Positions 56,948 through 64,000 of a stretch of DNA of 64,000 nt are shown here, piece by piece. The stretch comes from Kutzneria viridogrisea (GTDB lineage: Bacteria; Actinomycetota; Actinomycetes; Mycobacteriales; Pseudonocardiaceae). The stretch spans positions 1,212,194 through 1,276,193 of the forward strand of contig JACJID010000004.1 in the NCBI GenBank assembly GCA_014138725.1. Reading direction: 5' to 3'. Position numbers and translations under genes: made by a program. Numbering within the stretch: the stretch's first letter is position 1; the number at the start of each line of letters is the position of its first letter. The notes below the pieces were generated by a model that did no database searches, was not told the origin of the DNA, and worked only from the letters and a program-made list of their open reading frames with translations.

Positions 56948-58393
56948 TTGCCGGAACTGACTCACCGGCGCAGATTGCTGGTGCTGGCGATCTGCTGCCT
57001 GAGCCTGTTCATCGTGGGCCTGGACAGCACGATCGTGAACCTGGCCCTGCCCGACATCCAGCGGGACCTCGACGCCTCGGTGTCCGGTCTGCAGTGGACG
57101 ATCGACGCCTACACCCTGGTGCTGGCGAGCCTGCTGATGCTGTCGGGGTCCACCGCGGACCGGTTCGGGCGGCGGCGCACGTTCCAGGTGGGGCTGGTGC
57201 TGTTCAGCCTGGGCTCGCTGCTGTGCAGCGTGGCGCCGAACACCGGCTCGCTGATCGCGTTCCGCATGGTGCAGGCCGTCGGCGGCTCGATGCTGAACCC
57301 GGTGGCGATGTCGATCATCACGAACACCTTCACCGAGCCAAGGGAGCGGGCCAGGGCCATCGGCGTGTGGGGCGGGGTGGTCGGGCTGAGCATGGCGCTG
57401 GGCCCGGTGGTCGGCGGGGCGCTGGTCGGCTCGGTGGGCTGGCGGTCGATCTTCTGGATCAACGTGCCGGTCGGCGTGGCCGCGGTGGTGCTGGCGGCCC
57501 TGTTCGTGCCGGAGTCGCGCGCGGCACGCCCGCGCAGGATGGACCCGGTGGGGCAACTGCTGGTGATCGTCCTGTTGACCGGTCTCACGTACGGCATCAT
57601 CGAGGGCCCGTCCACCGGCTGGGGCTCCCCGCAGATCGTGGGCTGCTTCGCGGTCGCGCTGCTGGCGCTGATCGGCATCCTGCTCTACGAGCGCCGGGTC
57701 GCCGAGCCGCTGATCGACCTGCGCTTCTTCACCAGCGTGCCGTTCTCCGGCGCGACCCTGATCGCGATCAGCGGGTTCGCCGCGCTGGCCGGGTTCCTGT
57801 TCCTCAACTCCCTGTACCTGCAGGACGTGCGCGGTTACAGCGCGCTGCACGCCGGGTTGCTGACCCTGCCGATGGCCGTGATGACCGCGGTGCTGGCGCC
57901 CATCTCCGGACGGATCGTGGGCGCGCGCGGGCCACGCCTGCCACTGGTCGTCGCCGCGATCGGCATCATCCTGAGCGGCCTGCTACTGACCGGGCTGAGC
58001 GCGGACACGCCGCTGGCCCTGCTGGTGACCGCCTACGTGCTGTTCGGCATCGGCTTCGGCATGCTCAACGCGCCGATCACCAACACGGCCGTGTCCGGCA
58101 TGCCCCGTTCGCAGGCGGGCACGGCGGCCGCCGTGGCCTCCACCAGCCGCCAGGTCGGCTCCTCGCTGGGGGTGGCGGTGCTGGGCTCGGTGGTCACCGC
58201 GCGGGTGACCGGCCCGCTGGCCACCGGTCTGCCCGAGGCGAGCCACCTCGGCTGGTGGGTCATGGCAGGTTGCGGGGTGCTCGTGCTCGCACTGGGTATC
58301 CTGACCACCGGCCGGTGGGCACGTCGGACCGCCGAGCGCGCGGCCGCCCACCTGAGCCCGGAACAGCCGAAGGTCGTGGTGAGAACGGCATGA
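56948..58393 (+). CDS. MFS drug:H+ antiporter, DHA2 (14-TM) family
   Basis: 481 residues, 14 hydrophobic segments. LDSTIVNLALPDIQRDLDAS is motif D1 in helix 1, GSTADRFGRRRTFQVGL the loop motif A, and GGVVGLSMALGPVVGGALVGSVGWRSIFWINVPVG the antiporter motif C and following region. This matches EmrB/QacA-type exporters. The start appears to be TTG 56948 behind GGGGG. It is coupled to a MarR gene by an ATGA overlap and is probably repressed by it. Confidence 0.93.
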   Translation: MPELTHRRRLLVLAICCLSLFIVGLDSTIVNLALPDIQRDLDASVSGLQWTIDAYTLVLASLLMLSGSTADRFGRRRTFQVGLVLFSLGSLLCSVAPNTGSLIAFRMVQAVGGSMLNPVAMSIITNTFTEPRERARAIGVWGGVVGLSMALGPVVGGALVGSVGWRSIFWINVPVGVAAVVLAALFVPESRAARPRRMDPVGQLLVIVLLTGLTYGIIEGPSTGWGSPQIVGCFAVALLALIGILLYERRVAEPLIDLRFFTSVPFSGATLIAISGFAALAGFLFLNSLYLQDVRGYSALHAGLLTLPMAVMTAVLAPISGRIVGARGPRLPLVVAAIGIILSGLLLTGLSADTPLALLVTAYVLFGIGFGMLNAPITNTAVSGMPRSQAGTAAAVASTSRQVGSSLGVAVLGSVVTARVTGPLATGLPEASHLGWWVMAGCGVLVLALGILTTGRWARRTAERAAAHLSPEQPKVVVRTA

Positions 58394-58803
58394 GTGAGCA
58401 GGCGGCGAGCCGTGTGTGGCAGCGGATGCGCGCACTGGTGCTGGAGCAGCACGACCGCCGCCGCGAGGTGTGCGCCGAACTGGGCATGAGCTTCATCAAG
58501 GTCAAGGCCCTGCGCCGCATCGCGCGCGGCCCGCTGACCATGCGCGAGCTCACCGAGCAGCTGTCCACCGACAAGCCCTACACCACCCTGGTCGTGGACT
58601 ACCTGGAACGGCGCGGGCTGGTGGAGCGCAGCGTGCACCCGGACGACCGCCGCTGCAAGATCGTCACCGTCACCGCGGCCGGGCAGGCGGCCTCCAAGGT
58701 CGCCGAGGGCATCATCAACGAGCCGCCCTCGGTCATCCTGGAACTGCCCCCGGCCGAGCTGGCCGCGCTGGACCGGACCGTGGCCAAGCTGGCGGTCGAC
58801 TGA
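58390..58803 (+). CDS. MarR family transcriptional regulator
   Basis: 137 residues. Winged-helix core: SFIKVKALRRIARGPLTMRELTEQLSTDKPYTTLVVDYLERRGLVERSVHPDDRRCKIVTVTAAG, including the DDRR wing motif. Likely repressor of the upstream efflux gene, responding to the drug or an aromatic ligand. A single base separates its stop from the SNF2 helicase start, so the helicase may be read from the same mRNA. Confidence 0.94.
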   Translation: MSEQAASRVWQRMRALVLEQHDRRREVCAELGMSFIKVKALRRIARGPLTMRELTEQLSTDKPYTTLVVDYLERRGLVERSVHPDDRRCKIVTVTAAGQAASKVAEGIINEPPSVILELPPAELAALDRTVAKLAVD

Positions 58804-58804
58804 G

Positions 58805-61702
58805 TTGTCCCTGCTGCACGGGCTGATCACCGGCTCCGGCGAGCTGGCGGTGTGGGCCGAGGACCCCGGCCTGCCCCGTGCCGCGACCGGGCGGGAGCAC
58901 CCGTTCGCGGTGCCGCTGGACCTCGGCGCTCCCGGCGTCGTGACGGTCCTGCTGCCCTCCGACGAGCACGGGCCGGTGGCCTCCTTCGAGACCGGCACGC
59001 TGCTGCGCCCGTGGCGTGTCCCGGTCTGCCTGGTGGACGCCGAGTTCTTCGAGGACCCTGGCGAGCACGAACTGGGCTCCTCGGCGGCCTACCTCGCCGA
59101 CGTGGCCGCGTACGCCACCAACCTGGTGGCACGCGGCAGGTTCCTGCCCTCCGTTGTGGACGGTTCCCAGGCGCGCTGGCTGCCCGCACTGTCCGGTGTG
59201 GACTCAGCGCGCTTCGCGGCACTGCGCGAGGCGATGCCGCCCGCCTGCCGCGCCGAGCAGGTGGAGCCCGAACTGCTGGACGGCCGGGGCAGCGAGCAGG
59301 TCCTCACCGCGGCCGTGAACTCGTTGGTGGACAGCCAGGTCCGCGCCGCACTGGGCAGGTTCAGGCTCACGCCGCCCCGGCGCGGACGGGTCGCCGCCGC
59401 CGACCGCGCGGTCGAGTCCTGGCTGACGGCCCTGACCGGCGACCCGGAGGTCACGGCGGATCCCGCGCTGGCCGGGAAGCTGGCTGCCTGGCGTGCCAGC
59501 GGCATCAACGACAACCCGGTGCGGCTCTGCTTCCGGCTGCGCTCCCCCGAGCAGACCGAGTACGACCACGATGACGCCGAGGGCGGCTGGCTGCTGGAGT
59601 TCGGGTTGCAGGCCGTGGACGAACCCAGTGTGCTCGTCGGGGCCGACCAGGTGTGGCGGGCCGCGGACAACGTGCTGCTGCGCTGGATCGAGCAGCCACA
59701 GGAACAACTGCTGGCCGACCTCGGCCGGGCGAGCCGCCTCTACCCCGCGCTGGACCACGCGCTGCGCGAGGCCAAGCCCGTCGAGCTGCGGATGAACACC
59801 GCTGGGGCGCACGAGTTCCTGAGCCGGTCCGCCCTGCTGGTGCAGGCGGGCTTCGGGGTGATGGTACCCGCGCGCTGGCGGCAGCCGCACGAGCTGGGAC
59901 TGCGGCTGGAGGTGGACAGCCCCGGTGCGGCCGGGGTCGTGGCGCAGGAGCGGGGCTTCGCGCTCAAGGTGCTGGTGGACTACCGCTGGCAGTTGGCGAT
60001 CGGGGACCAGCCGCTGACCGAGGGCGAGCTGGCGGAACTGGCCCGCGCCAAGGTGCCGCTGGTGCGGATCCGCGGCGAGTGGCTGCACCTGGACCAGGAG
60101 CGGCTCGACGCCGGACTGGAGTTCCTGCGCCGCTACGGCAGCGGGCGGATGAACCCGCGCGAGGTGCTGTTCCGCGCCGAACACGAGACCCCGTTGCCGG
60201 TCAACGAGGTCACGGGCACGGGCTGGCTCGCCGACCTGGTGTCGGGCAAGGCGGAGCGGCTGCTCGAACCGGTGCCGACCCCGGAAGGCTTCACCGGCAC
60301 GCTGCGGCCCTACCAGCGGCGCGGCCTGGCGTGGCTGGCGTTCCTGGACCGGCTGGGGCTGGGCGCCTGCCTCGCCGACGACATGGGCCTTGGCAAGACC
60401 GTGCAACTGCTCGCACTGGAGGCGATGCCGCGCTCCGGGCCGACCCTGTTGGTCTGCCCGATGTCGGTGATCGGCAACTGGCAGCGGGAGGCGGCCCGGT
60501 TCACCCCCGGCCTGTCCGTGCACGCCCACCACGGGGAGAACCGCTTGCCGGGCAGAGAACTCGGCCGGTACGACCTCGTGATCACCACCTACGCCACGGC
60601 CACCAAGGACGCGGCGAACCTGTCCACTGTGGACTGGGACCGGCTCGTGCTGGACGAGGCGCAGAACATCAAGAACAGCGCTTCCGCCCAGTCGCGGGCG
60701 ATCCGGGCGCTGCCCGCCCGCAACCGGATCGCGCTGACCGGGACCCCGGTGGAGAACCGGCTCGCCGAGCTGTGGTCCGTCCTGGACTTCGTCAACCCCG
60801 GCATGTTGGGCTCGGTGCACACCTTCCGCGCCCGCTACGGGGTTCCGGTGGAGCGCTTCGCCGACGCCGAGGCCGCGACCCGGCTGCGACGGGCCACCGG
60901 CCCGTTCATCCTGCGCAGGCTCAAGACCGACCCCTCGGTGATCGACGACCTGCCGGAGAAGCTGGAGCTGCGCCAGCTGTGCAACCTCACCACCGAGCAG
61001 GCCAGCCTCTACCGGGCCGTGGTGGACCAGATGCTGGACCGCATCGCGACGACGAAGGGCTTCCGGCGCAAGGGCTTGGTGCTGGCCACCATGTCCAAGC
61101 TCAAGCAGGTGTGCAACCACCCGGCGCAGTTCCTCGGTGACGGCTCCCCGGTGGCCGGTCGCTCGGGCAAGGTCGCCCGGCTGGAGGACATCCTCACCGA
61201 GGTGCTCGCGGACGGGGACAAGGCCCTGTGCTTCACCCAGTTCACCGAGTTCGGCGACCTGCTCGTGCCGCACCTGCGGGCCCGGTTCGACACCGAGGTG
61301 CTGTACCTGCACGGCGGCACCTCGCAGCGCGACCGCGACGCGATGGTGCAGTGCTTCCAGTCCCCGGGCGGCCCGCCGATCTTCCTGCTCTCGCTCAAGG
61401 CGGGCGGCACCGGGCTGAACCTCAGCGCGGCCAACCACGTCATCCACCTGGACCGCTGGTGGAACCCCGCGGTGGAGGACCAGGCCACCGATCGGGCCTT
61501 CCGCATCGGGCAGCGCCGCGACGTGCAGGTGCGCAAGTTCGTCTGCGTGGGCACCCTGGAGGAGCGCGTGGACGAGATGATCACGCAGAAGCGGGCGCTG
61601 GCCCAGCTCGCGGTCGGCGCGGGCGAGGACTGGCTGACCGAGCTGTCCACCGGGCAGCTGCGTGAGCTGTTCGCGCTGTCCCAGGAGGCTGTCGGTGACT
61701 GA
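58805..61702 (+). CDS. SNF2/HepA-like superfamily II helicase
   Basis: 965 residues. After a ~480-residue N-terminal region specific to bacterial SNF2 proteins (LHGLITGSGELAVWAEDPG...), the helicase core has motif I LADDMGLGKTVQLLAL, motif II LVLDEAQNIKN (DEAQ), motif III IALTGTPVENRLAELWSVLDF, motif V LSLKAGGTGLNLSAANHVIHLDRWWNPAVEDQATDRAFRIGQ. A TTG at 58805 directly after the MarR stop is the apparent start. The SWIM protein gene overlaps its 3' end by 8 bp; such pairs are common, and the SWIM domain probably helps bind DNA. Role: remodelling of DNA-protein complexes or repair. Confidence 0.95.
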   Translation: MSLLHGLITGSGELAVWAEDPGLPRAATGREHPFAVPLDLGAPGVVTVLLPSDEHGPVASFETGTLLRPWRVPVCLVDAEFFEDPGEHELGSSAAYLADVAAYATNLVARGRFLPSVVDGSQARWLPALSGVDSARFAALREAMPPACRAEQVEPELLDGRGSEQVLTAAVNSLVDSQVRAALGRFRLTPPRRGRVAAADRAVESWLTALTGDPEVTADPALAGKLAAWRASGINDNPVRLCFRLRSPEQTEYDHDDAEGGWLLEFGLQAVDEPSVLVGADQVWRAADNVLLRWIEQPQEQLLADLGRASRLYPALDHALREAKPVELRMNTAGAHEFLSRSALLVQAGFGVMVPARWRQPHELGLRLEVDSPGAAGVVAQERGFALKVLVDYRWQLAIGDQPLTEGELAELARAKVPLVRIRGEWLHLDQERLDAGLEFLRRYGSGRMNPREVLFRAEHETPLPVNEVTGTGWLADLVSGKAERLLEPVPTPEGFTGTLRPYQRRGLAWLAFLDRLGLGACLADDMGLGKTVQLLALEAMPRSGPTLLVCPMSVIGNWQREAARFTPGLSVHAHHGENRLPGRELGRYDLVITTYATATKDAANLSTVDWDRLVLDEAQNIKNSASAQSRAIRALPARNRIALTGTPVENRLAELWSVLDFVNPGMLGSVHTFRARYGVPVERFADAEAATRLRRATGPFILRRLKTDPSVIDDLPEKLELRQLCNLTTEQASLYRAVVDQMLDRIATTKGFRRKGLVLATMSKLKQVCNHPAQFLGDGSPVAGRSGKVARLEDILTEVLADGDKALCFTQFTEFGDLLVPHLRARFDTEVLYLHGGTSQRDRDAMVQCFQSPGGPPIFLLSLKAGGTGLNLSAANHVIHLDRWWNPAVEDQATDRAFRIGQRRDVQVRKFVCVGTLEERVDEMITQKRALAQLAVGAGEDWLTELSTGQLRELFALSQEAVGD

Positions 61703-62444
61703 ACTGGGTGCGCGCTTCCTCGCCGCGCTGGTCAACCTGGGCATGGAGCACGGCCTGCGCCAGGGCCGCAAGCTCGCCCGCGCCGGACAGGTGCTGAGCC
61801 TGTCGCTGTCCACCAGCATCGTCGTGGCCCAGGTACAGGGCTCGCAGCTGTCCCCGCACCGGGCCCGCATCGGGGTGAAGGCGTTCACCGGCCCGCAGTG
61901 GGCGCGGATCGAGAACGCCTTGGCAGAGCAGGCATTGTTCACCGCGAAGCTGCTGGACGGCCAGGTGCCCGGTGAGATCGAGCAGCTGTTCGCCGAACTG
62001 GGCTTCAGCCTGTTCCCCAGCAGCATGCGCGAGCTGTCGATGGACTGCACCTGCCCGGAGTGGGAGGTGCCGTGCCAGCACGCCGGTGCCGCCTGCCACG
62101 TGCTGGCCGAGCGGTTCGACAGCGACCCGTTCGAGGTCTTCGCCTGGCGCGGGCGCGGGCGTGAGGCGCTGCTGGAGCGGTTGCGCGAACTGCGCGGGCG
62201 AGCGGGCGTGCCCACGGTCGCGCCGGGCGACAAGCCGCTCATGGCGTGCCTGGACTCCTTCTGGCACAGGCAGAACCCGCCCGCGGCAGCGCTGCCCCAG
62301 CCGCTGCGCACCGAGGTGCCGGACGCGGTGCTCGACCAGCTCGACCCGCTGCCGATCAGCCTGCGCGGCCACGAGGTCACCGAGTTGCTGCGGCCCGCCT
62401 ACCGAGCGGTGCTCAGGACACGACGCGGTCCAGCACAGCCCTGA
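61695..62444 (+). CDS. SWIM zinc-finger protein, SNF2 partner
   Basis: 249 residues. The SWIM motif C-x-C-x(n)-C-x-H is present: LSMDCTCPEWEVPCQHAGAACHVLAERFDSDPF (near residues 114-146). The N-terminal half (FLAALVNLGMEHGLRQGRKLARAGQVLSLSLS...) is the standard actinobacterial lead-in. GTG 61695 follows AGGAGG and overlaps the helicase stop. Convergent with the DnaJ-NERD gene, overlapping it by 32 bp at the 3' ends. Confidence 0.92.
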   Translation: MTELGARFLAALVNLGMEHGLRQGRKLARAGQVLSLSLSTSIVVAQVQGSQLSPHRARIGVKAFTGPQWARIENALAEQALFTAKLLDGQVPGEIEQLFAELGFSLFPSSMRELSMDCTCPEWEVPCQHAGAACHVLAERFDSDPFEVFAWRGRGREALLERLRELRGRAGVPTVAPGDKPLMACLDSFWHRQNPPAAALPQPLRTEVPDAVLDQLDPLPISLRGHEVTELLRPAYRAVLRTRRGPAQP

Positions 62445-63504
62445 ACACTTCTCTATCCACAGTGGATGGTTCAACGGCCAGCCAGGCGCCCAGCTCGGCG
62501 ACGAACCGGTGCGGGCTCATCGGCGGTGCGGCCACCTCGGGCGGCTCACCGGTGGTGATCTCCCCCTTGCGGCTCGGGTAGATCAGCACGGCCCCGCGCA
62601 CCTCCACCTCGGGCAGCATCTCGGCGAAGGCCTCGACCCCCTCGGGCAGCCGGATCGCGCCGCCGCGGAACGGGTGGCCGTTGCGCCACAGGGAACCGTC
62701 CTCCTCGGCCTCGTAGTGCCCGGGCAGCCACAGCTTGGACTCGATCAGCACCAGCCGCCTGCCGCACAGCACGGCGTGGTCCACGTCGGAGAACACCGAG
62801 CCCGGCAGTCCCAGTCCGTGGAACACCCGCACGCCGGGCAGCCGGGTCAGGTACTTGGCCAGCAGCTCGGCGGTCAGCCGCTCGGCGCGGTCGTCGGGCA
62901 GGCCGAAACTGGTGGTGCCGCCTAACTCGGCGGTGAACTCGCGGTGCTCCCGCTGCGCGGCCAGGTAACCGCGGCCCAGCCGCACCAGCACGACGATCGC
63001 CGCCGCGACCAGTGCCAGCACCAGTGCCAGCAGCAACGGTGTGAGCTCGACCAGCAGCAACACGGTGAGCAGCAGCGCAAGCGCGCTCAGCGTGGCAAGC
63101 ACGGGGGCGTGGCCGGGGCCGGACTGCGGCAGGTGGCGCACCCGCTCCCTCGGGTCCACCTGCTGCCACCAGGGAATTCCCCTCGGGTCGATCCTGGGCA
63201 GCTTGGGCACGTAGTCCGGGTCCTCACCGAAGTCCCTGGGCTGCCGCGGCTGGCGGGGCGCGCGGCGCGGCTGGGGACGCACCGGCTGCGACTCGGACTC
63301 CTCCTCGGTGTCCCGGTCGTAGTCGGCCCGCCGGGCCGGGTCGTTGAGCGTCTCGTACGCCTGCTGCAACAGGCGGAACGTGCCCGCCGTGCCGCCCGCG
63401 TCCGGGTGCATGACCTTGGCCAGCACGCGATAGGCCGACTTGACCTCCGCGGCGGACGCGCCACGGCTCAGGCCCAGCAGCTCGTAGTAGTCGACACCCG
63501 ACAC
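62413..63504 (-). CDS. DnaJ-domain and NERD-domain membrane protein
   Basis: 363 residues. The N-terminal J domain (DYYELLGLSRGASAAEVKSAYRVLAKVMHPDAGG...) has the HPD tripeptide that stimulates Hsp70 ATPase. A charged linker is followed by two membrane helices (about 137-181). Then comes a NERD nuclease-like domain: SVFSDVDHAVLCGRRLVLIESKLWLPG carries D and E-x-K of the endonuclease-like fold. Start is GTG 63504. A J domain fused to a membrane-anchored NERD module suggests chaperone recruitment to a nucleic-acid enzyme at the membrane; function unknown. Confidence 0.85.
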   Translation of the reverse strand: MSGVDYYELLGLSRGASAAEVKSAYRVLAKVMHPDAGGTAGTFRLLQQAYETLNDPARRADYDRDTEEESESQPVRPQPRRAPRQPRQPRDFGEDPDYVPKLPRIDPRGIPWWQQVDPRERVRHLPQSGPGHAPVLATLSALALLLTVLLLVELTPLLLALVLALVAAAIVVLVRLGRGYLAAQREHREFTAELGGTTSFGLPDDRAERLTAELLAKYLTRLPGVRVFHGLGLPGSVFSDVDHAVLCGRRLVLIESKLWLPGHYEAEEDGSLWRNGHPFRGGAIRLPEGVEAFAEMLPEVEVRGAVLIYPSRKGEITTGEPPEVAAPPMSPHRFVAELGAWLAVEPSTVDREVFRAVLDRVVS

Positions 63505-63647
63505 GGGGCACACCCTATGGGGTGCGGCCACGGCTCGGAGCACCGGTCGGCCTTGTTGATCAAGAAGCCGGATCGGGCCTGCTCAGCCCAGGTGGTGCCC
63601 ACCAGGTCTTCAGGTCTGGTTCAGCAGCGGCGTTCACAGTGGTGTGC

Positions 63648-64000
63648 ATGACACACCGAACGAAGATGGCGCTGGCCGCGGGCGTCGCGGTGGCGGGACT
63701 GCTCGGCATGGGCGGCGGGGTCGCACTCGCCGCGGGCAACGGCACCCAGCCCGCACAGGGACAGGCGCAGGGACAGGGGCACAAGCACGGCAAGGCGGGT
63801 CTGCTCGCCCGCGCCGAGCACGGTGAGGTGACGCTGCGCGGCAAGCAGCACAGGGTCGTGGACGTGCAGCGCGGCAAGGTGGACGCCGTGTCCGCCACCG
63901 CGATCAGCGTCACCAGCGAGGATGGGTTCAAGGCCACCTACACCGTCAACGGGGACACGAAGGTCCGCAAGGACCGCAAGGCCTCCGCGATCGGCTCGGT
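63648..64000 (+). CDS. Secreted protein with DUF5666-like domain, partial
   Basis: Open from ATG 63648 to the right edge with no stop (117 codons seen). The protein begins MTHRTKMALAAGVAVAGLLGMGGGVALAAGNGTQPA, a clear signal peptide cut near residue 29. It continues through a Gln/His-rich low-complexity stretch to a segment KVDAVSATAISVTSEDGFKATYTVNGDTKVRK. The last part resembles DUF5666 beta domains found in actinobacterial exported proteins. Domain call tentative; secretion confident. Confidence 0.7.
   Translation, partial: MTHRTKMALAAGVAVAGLLGMGGGVALAAGNGTQPAQGQAQGQGHKHGKAGLLARAEHGEVTLRGKQHRVVDVQRGKVDAVSATAISVTSEDGFKATYTVNGDTKVRKDRKASAIGS

Overview
This is a high-GC chromosomal window (third codon positions are almost all G or C, GTG starts are common, Shine-Dalgarno sequences are purine-rich). 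Family content points to a filamentous actinomycete, most likely of the Pseudonocardiales (Saccharothrix, Crossiella, Kutzneria and relatives): the end of a modular polyketide synthase, a SARP/AfsR regulator, MmyB-type XRE regulators next to an SDR, a SAV2177-type methyltransferase, many secreted carbohydrate-active enzymes and MFS pumps. The genus is inference. I see no tRNA, rRNA, IS element, prophage or CRISPR array.

Layout. 1-5.1 kb: last ACP and docking tail of a type I PKS running in from the left, a convergent MFS transporter, a quinone-oxidoreductase/TetR pair behind a large palindromic operator, and a divergent SDR/XRE pair with its own 13-bp inverted repeat. 5.2-8.3 kb: a compact dormancy-like group (PhoU, HPF-like ribosome factor, double Usp, CBS-BON) with four DevR/DosR-like boxes. 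8.4-14.1 kb: gamma-glutamyltranspeptidase, GT39 membrane glycosyltransferase and a secreted ricin-lectin/beta-helix protein. 14.3-16.6 kb: a divergent MFS/LysR pair. 16.7-19.8 kb: a large SARP-NB-ARC-TPR regulator. 19.8-23.0 kb: two secreted peptidoglycan hydrolases (lytic transglycosylase type and NlpC/P60 type), each carrying seven 46-residue repeats that predict a seven-bladed PLL-like propeller.

23.2-28.8 kb is the most unusual part: a six-gene, translationally coupled leftward operon encoding an HMGL-type aldolase, an alpha/beta-hydrolase without its nucleophilic Ser, a fusion of an isopropylmalate/homoisocitrate dehydrogenase with a CinA-type domain, an RraA-type aldolase, a metal-dependent hydrolase and a 4-OT tautomerase. 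Its promoter carries a 28-bp element that recurs, at the same distance from a -35 box, in the MFS/LysR intergenic region 13 kb away. I infer that the LysR protein controls both the pathway and the transporter.

29.5-34.4 kb: NarL-type two-component system divergent from an ABC/FtsX exporter. 34.5-41.4 kb: Fe-S reductase-like protein, polysaccharide lyase, ECF sigma factor with a membrane partner, histidine phosphatase and family III CoA-transferase. 41.5-50.9 kb: DinB-like protein, a 1087-residue helical-repeat protein, an orphan winged-helix protein, GH95-like glycosidase, StyA-like flavoprotein and NadE. 51.0-58.8 kb: VapBC-like toxin-antitoxin, secreted lipase-like protein, P450, methyltransferase, epimerase, MDMPI-fold protein and an MFS/MarR pair. 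58.8-64 kb: SNF2 helicase with SWIM partner, DnaJ-NERD membrane protein and the start of a secreted protein.

Two families of intergenic repeats mark the window. Long near-perfect palindromes (24-27-bp arms, four of five sharing a GAAAGTGCCGT core) sit at gene ends. Three arrays of a degenerate GAGTCCCGC unit repeat in exact 21-bp register for up to 13 units. I know no described function for the arrays.
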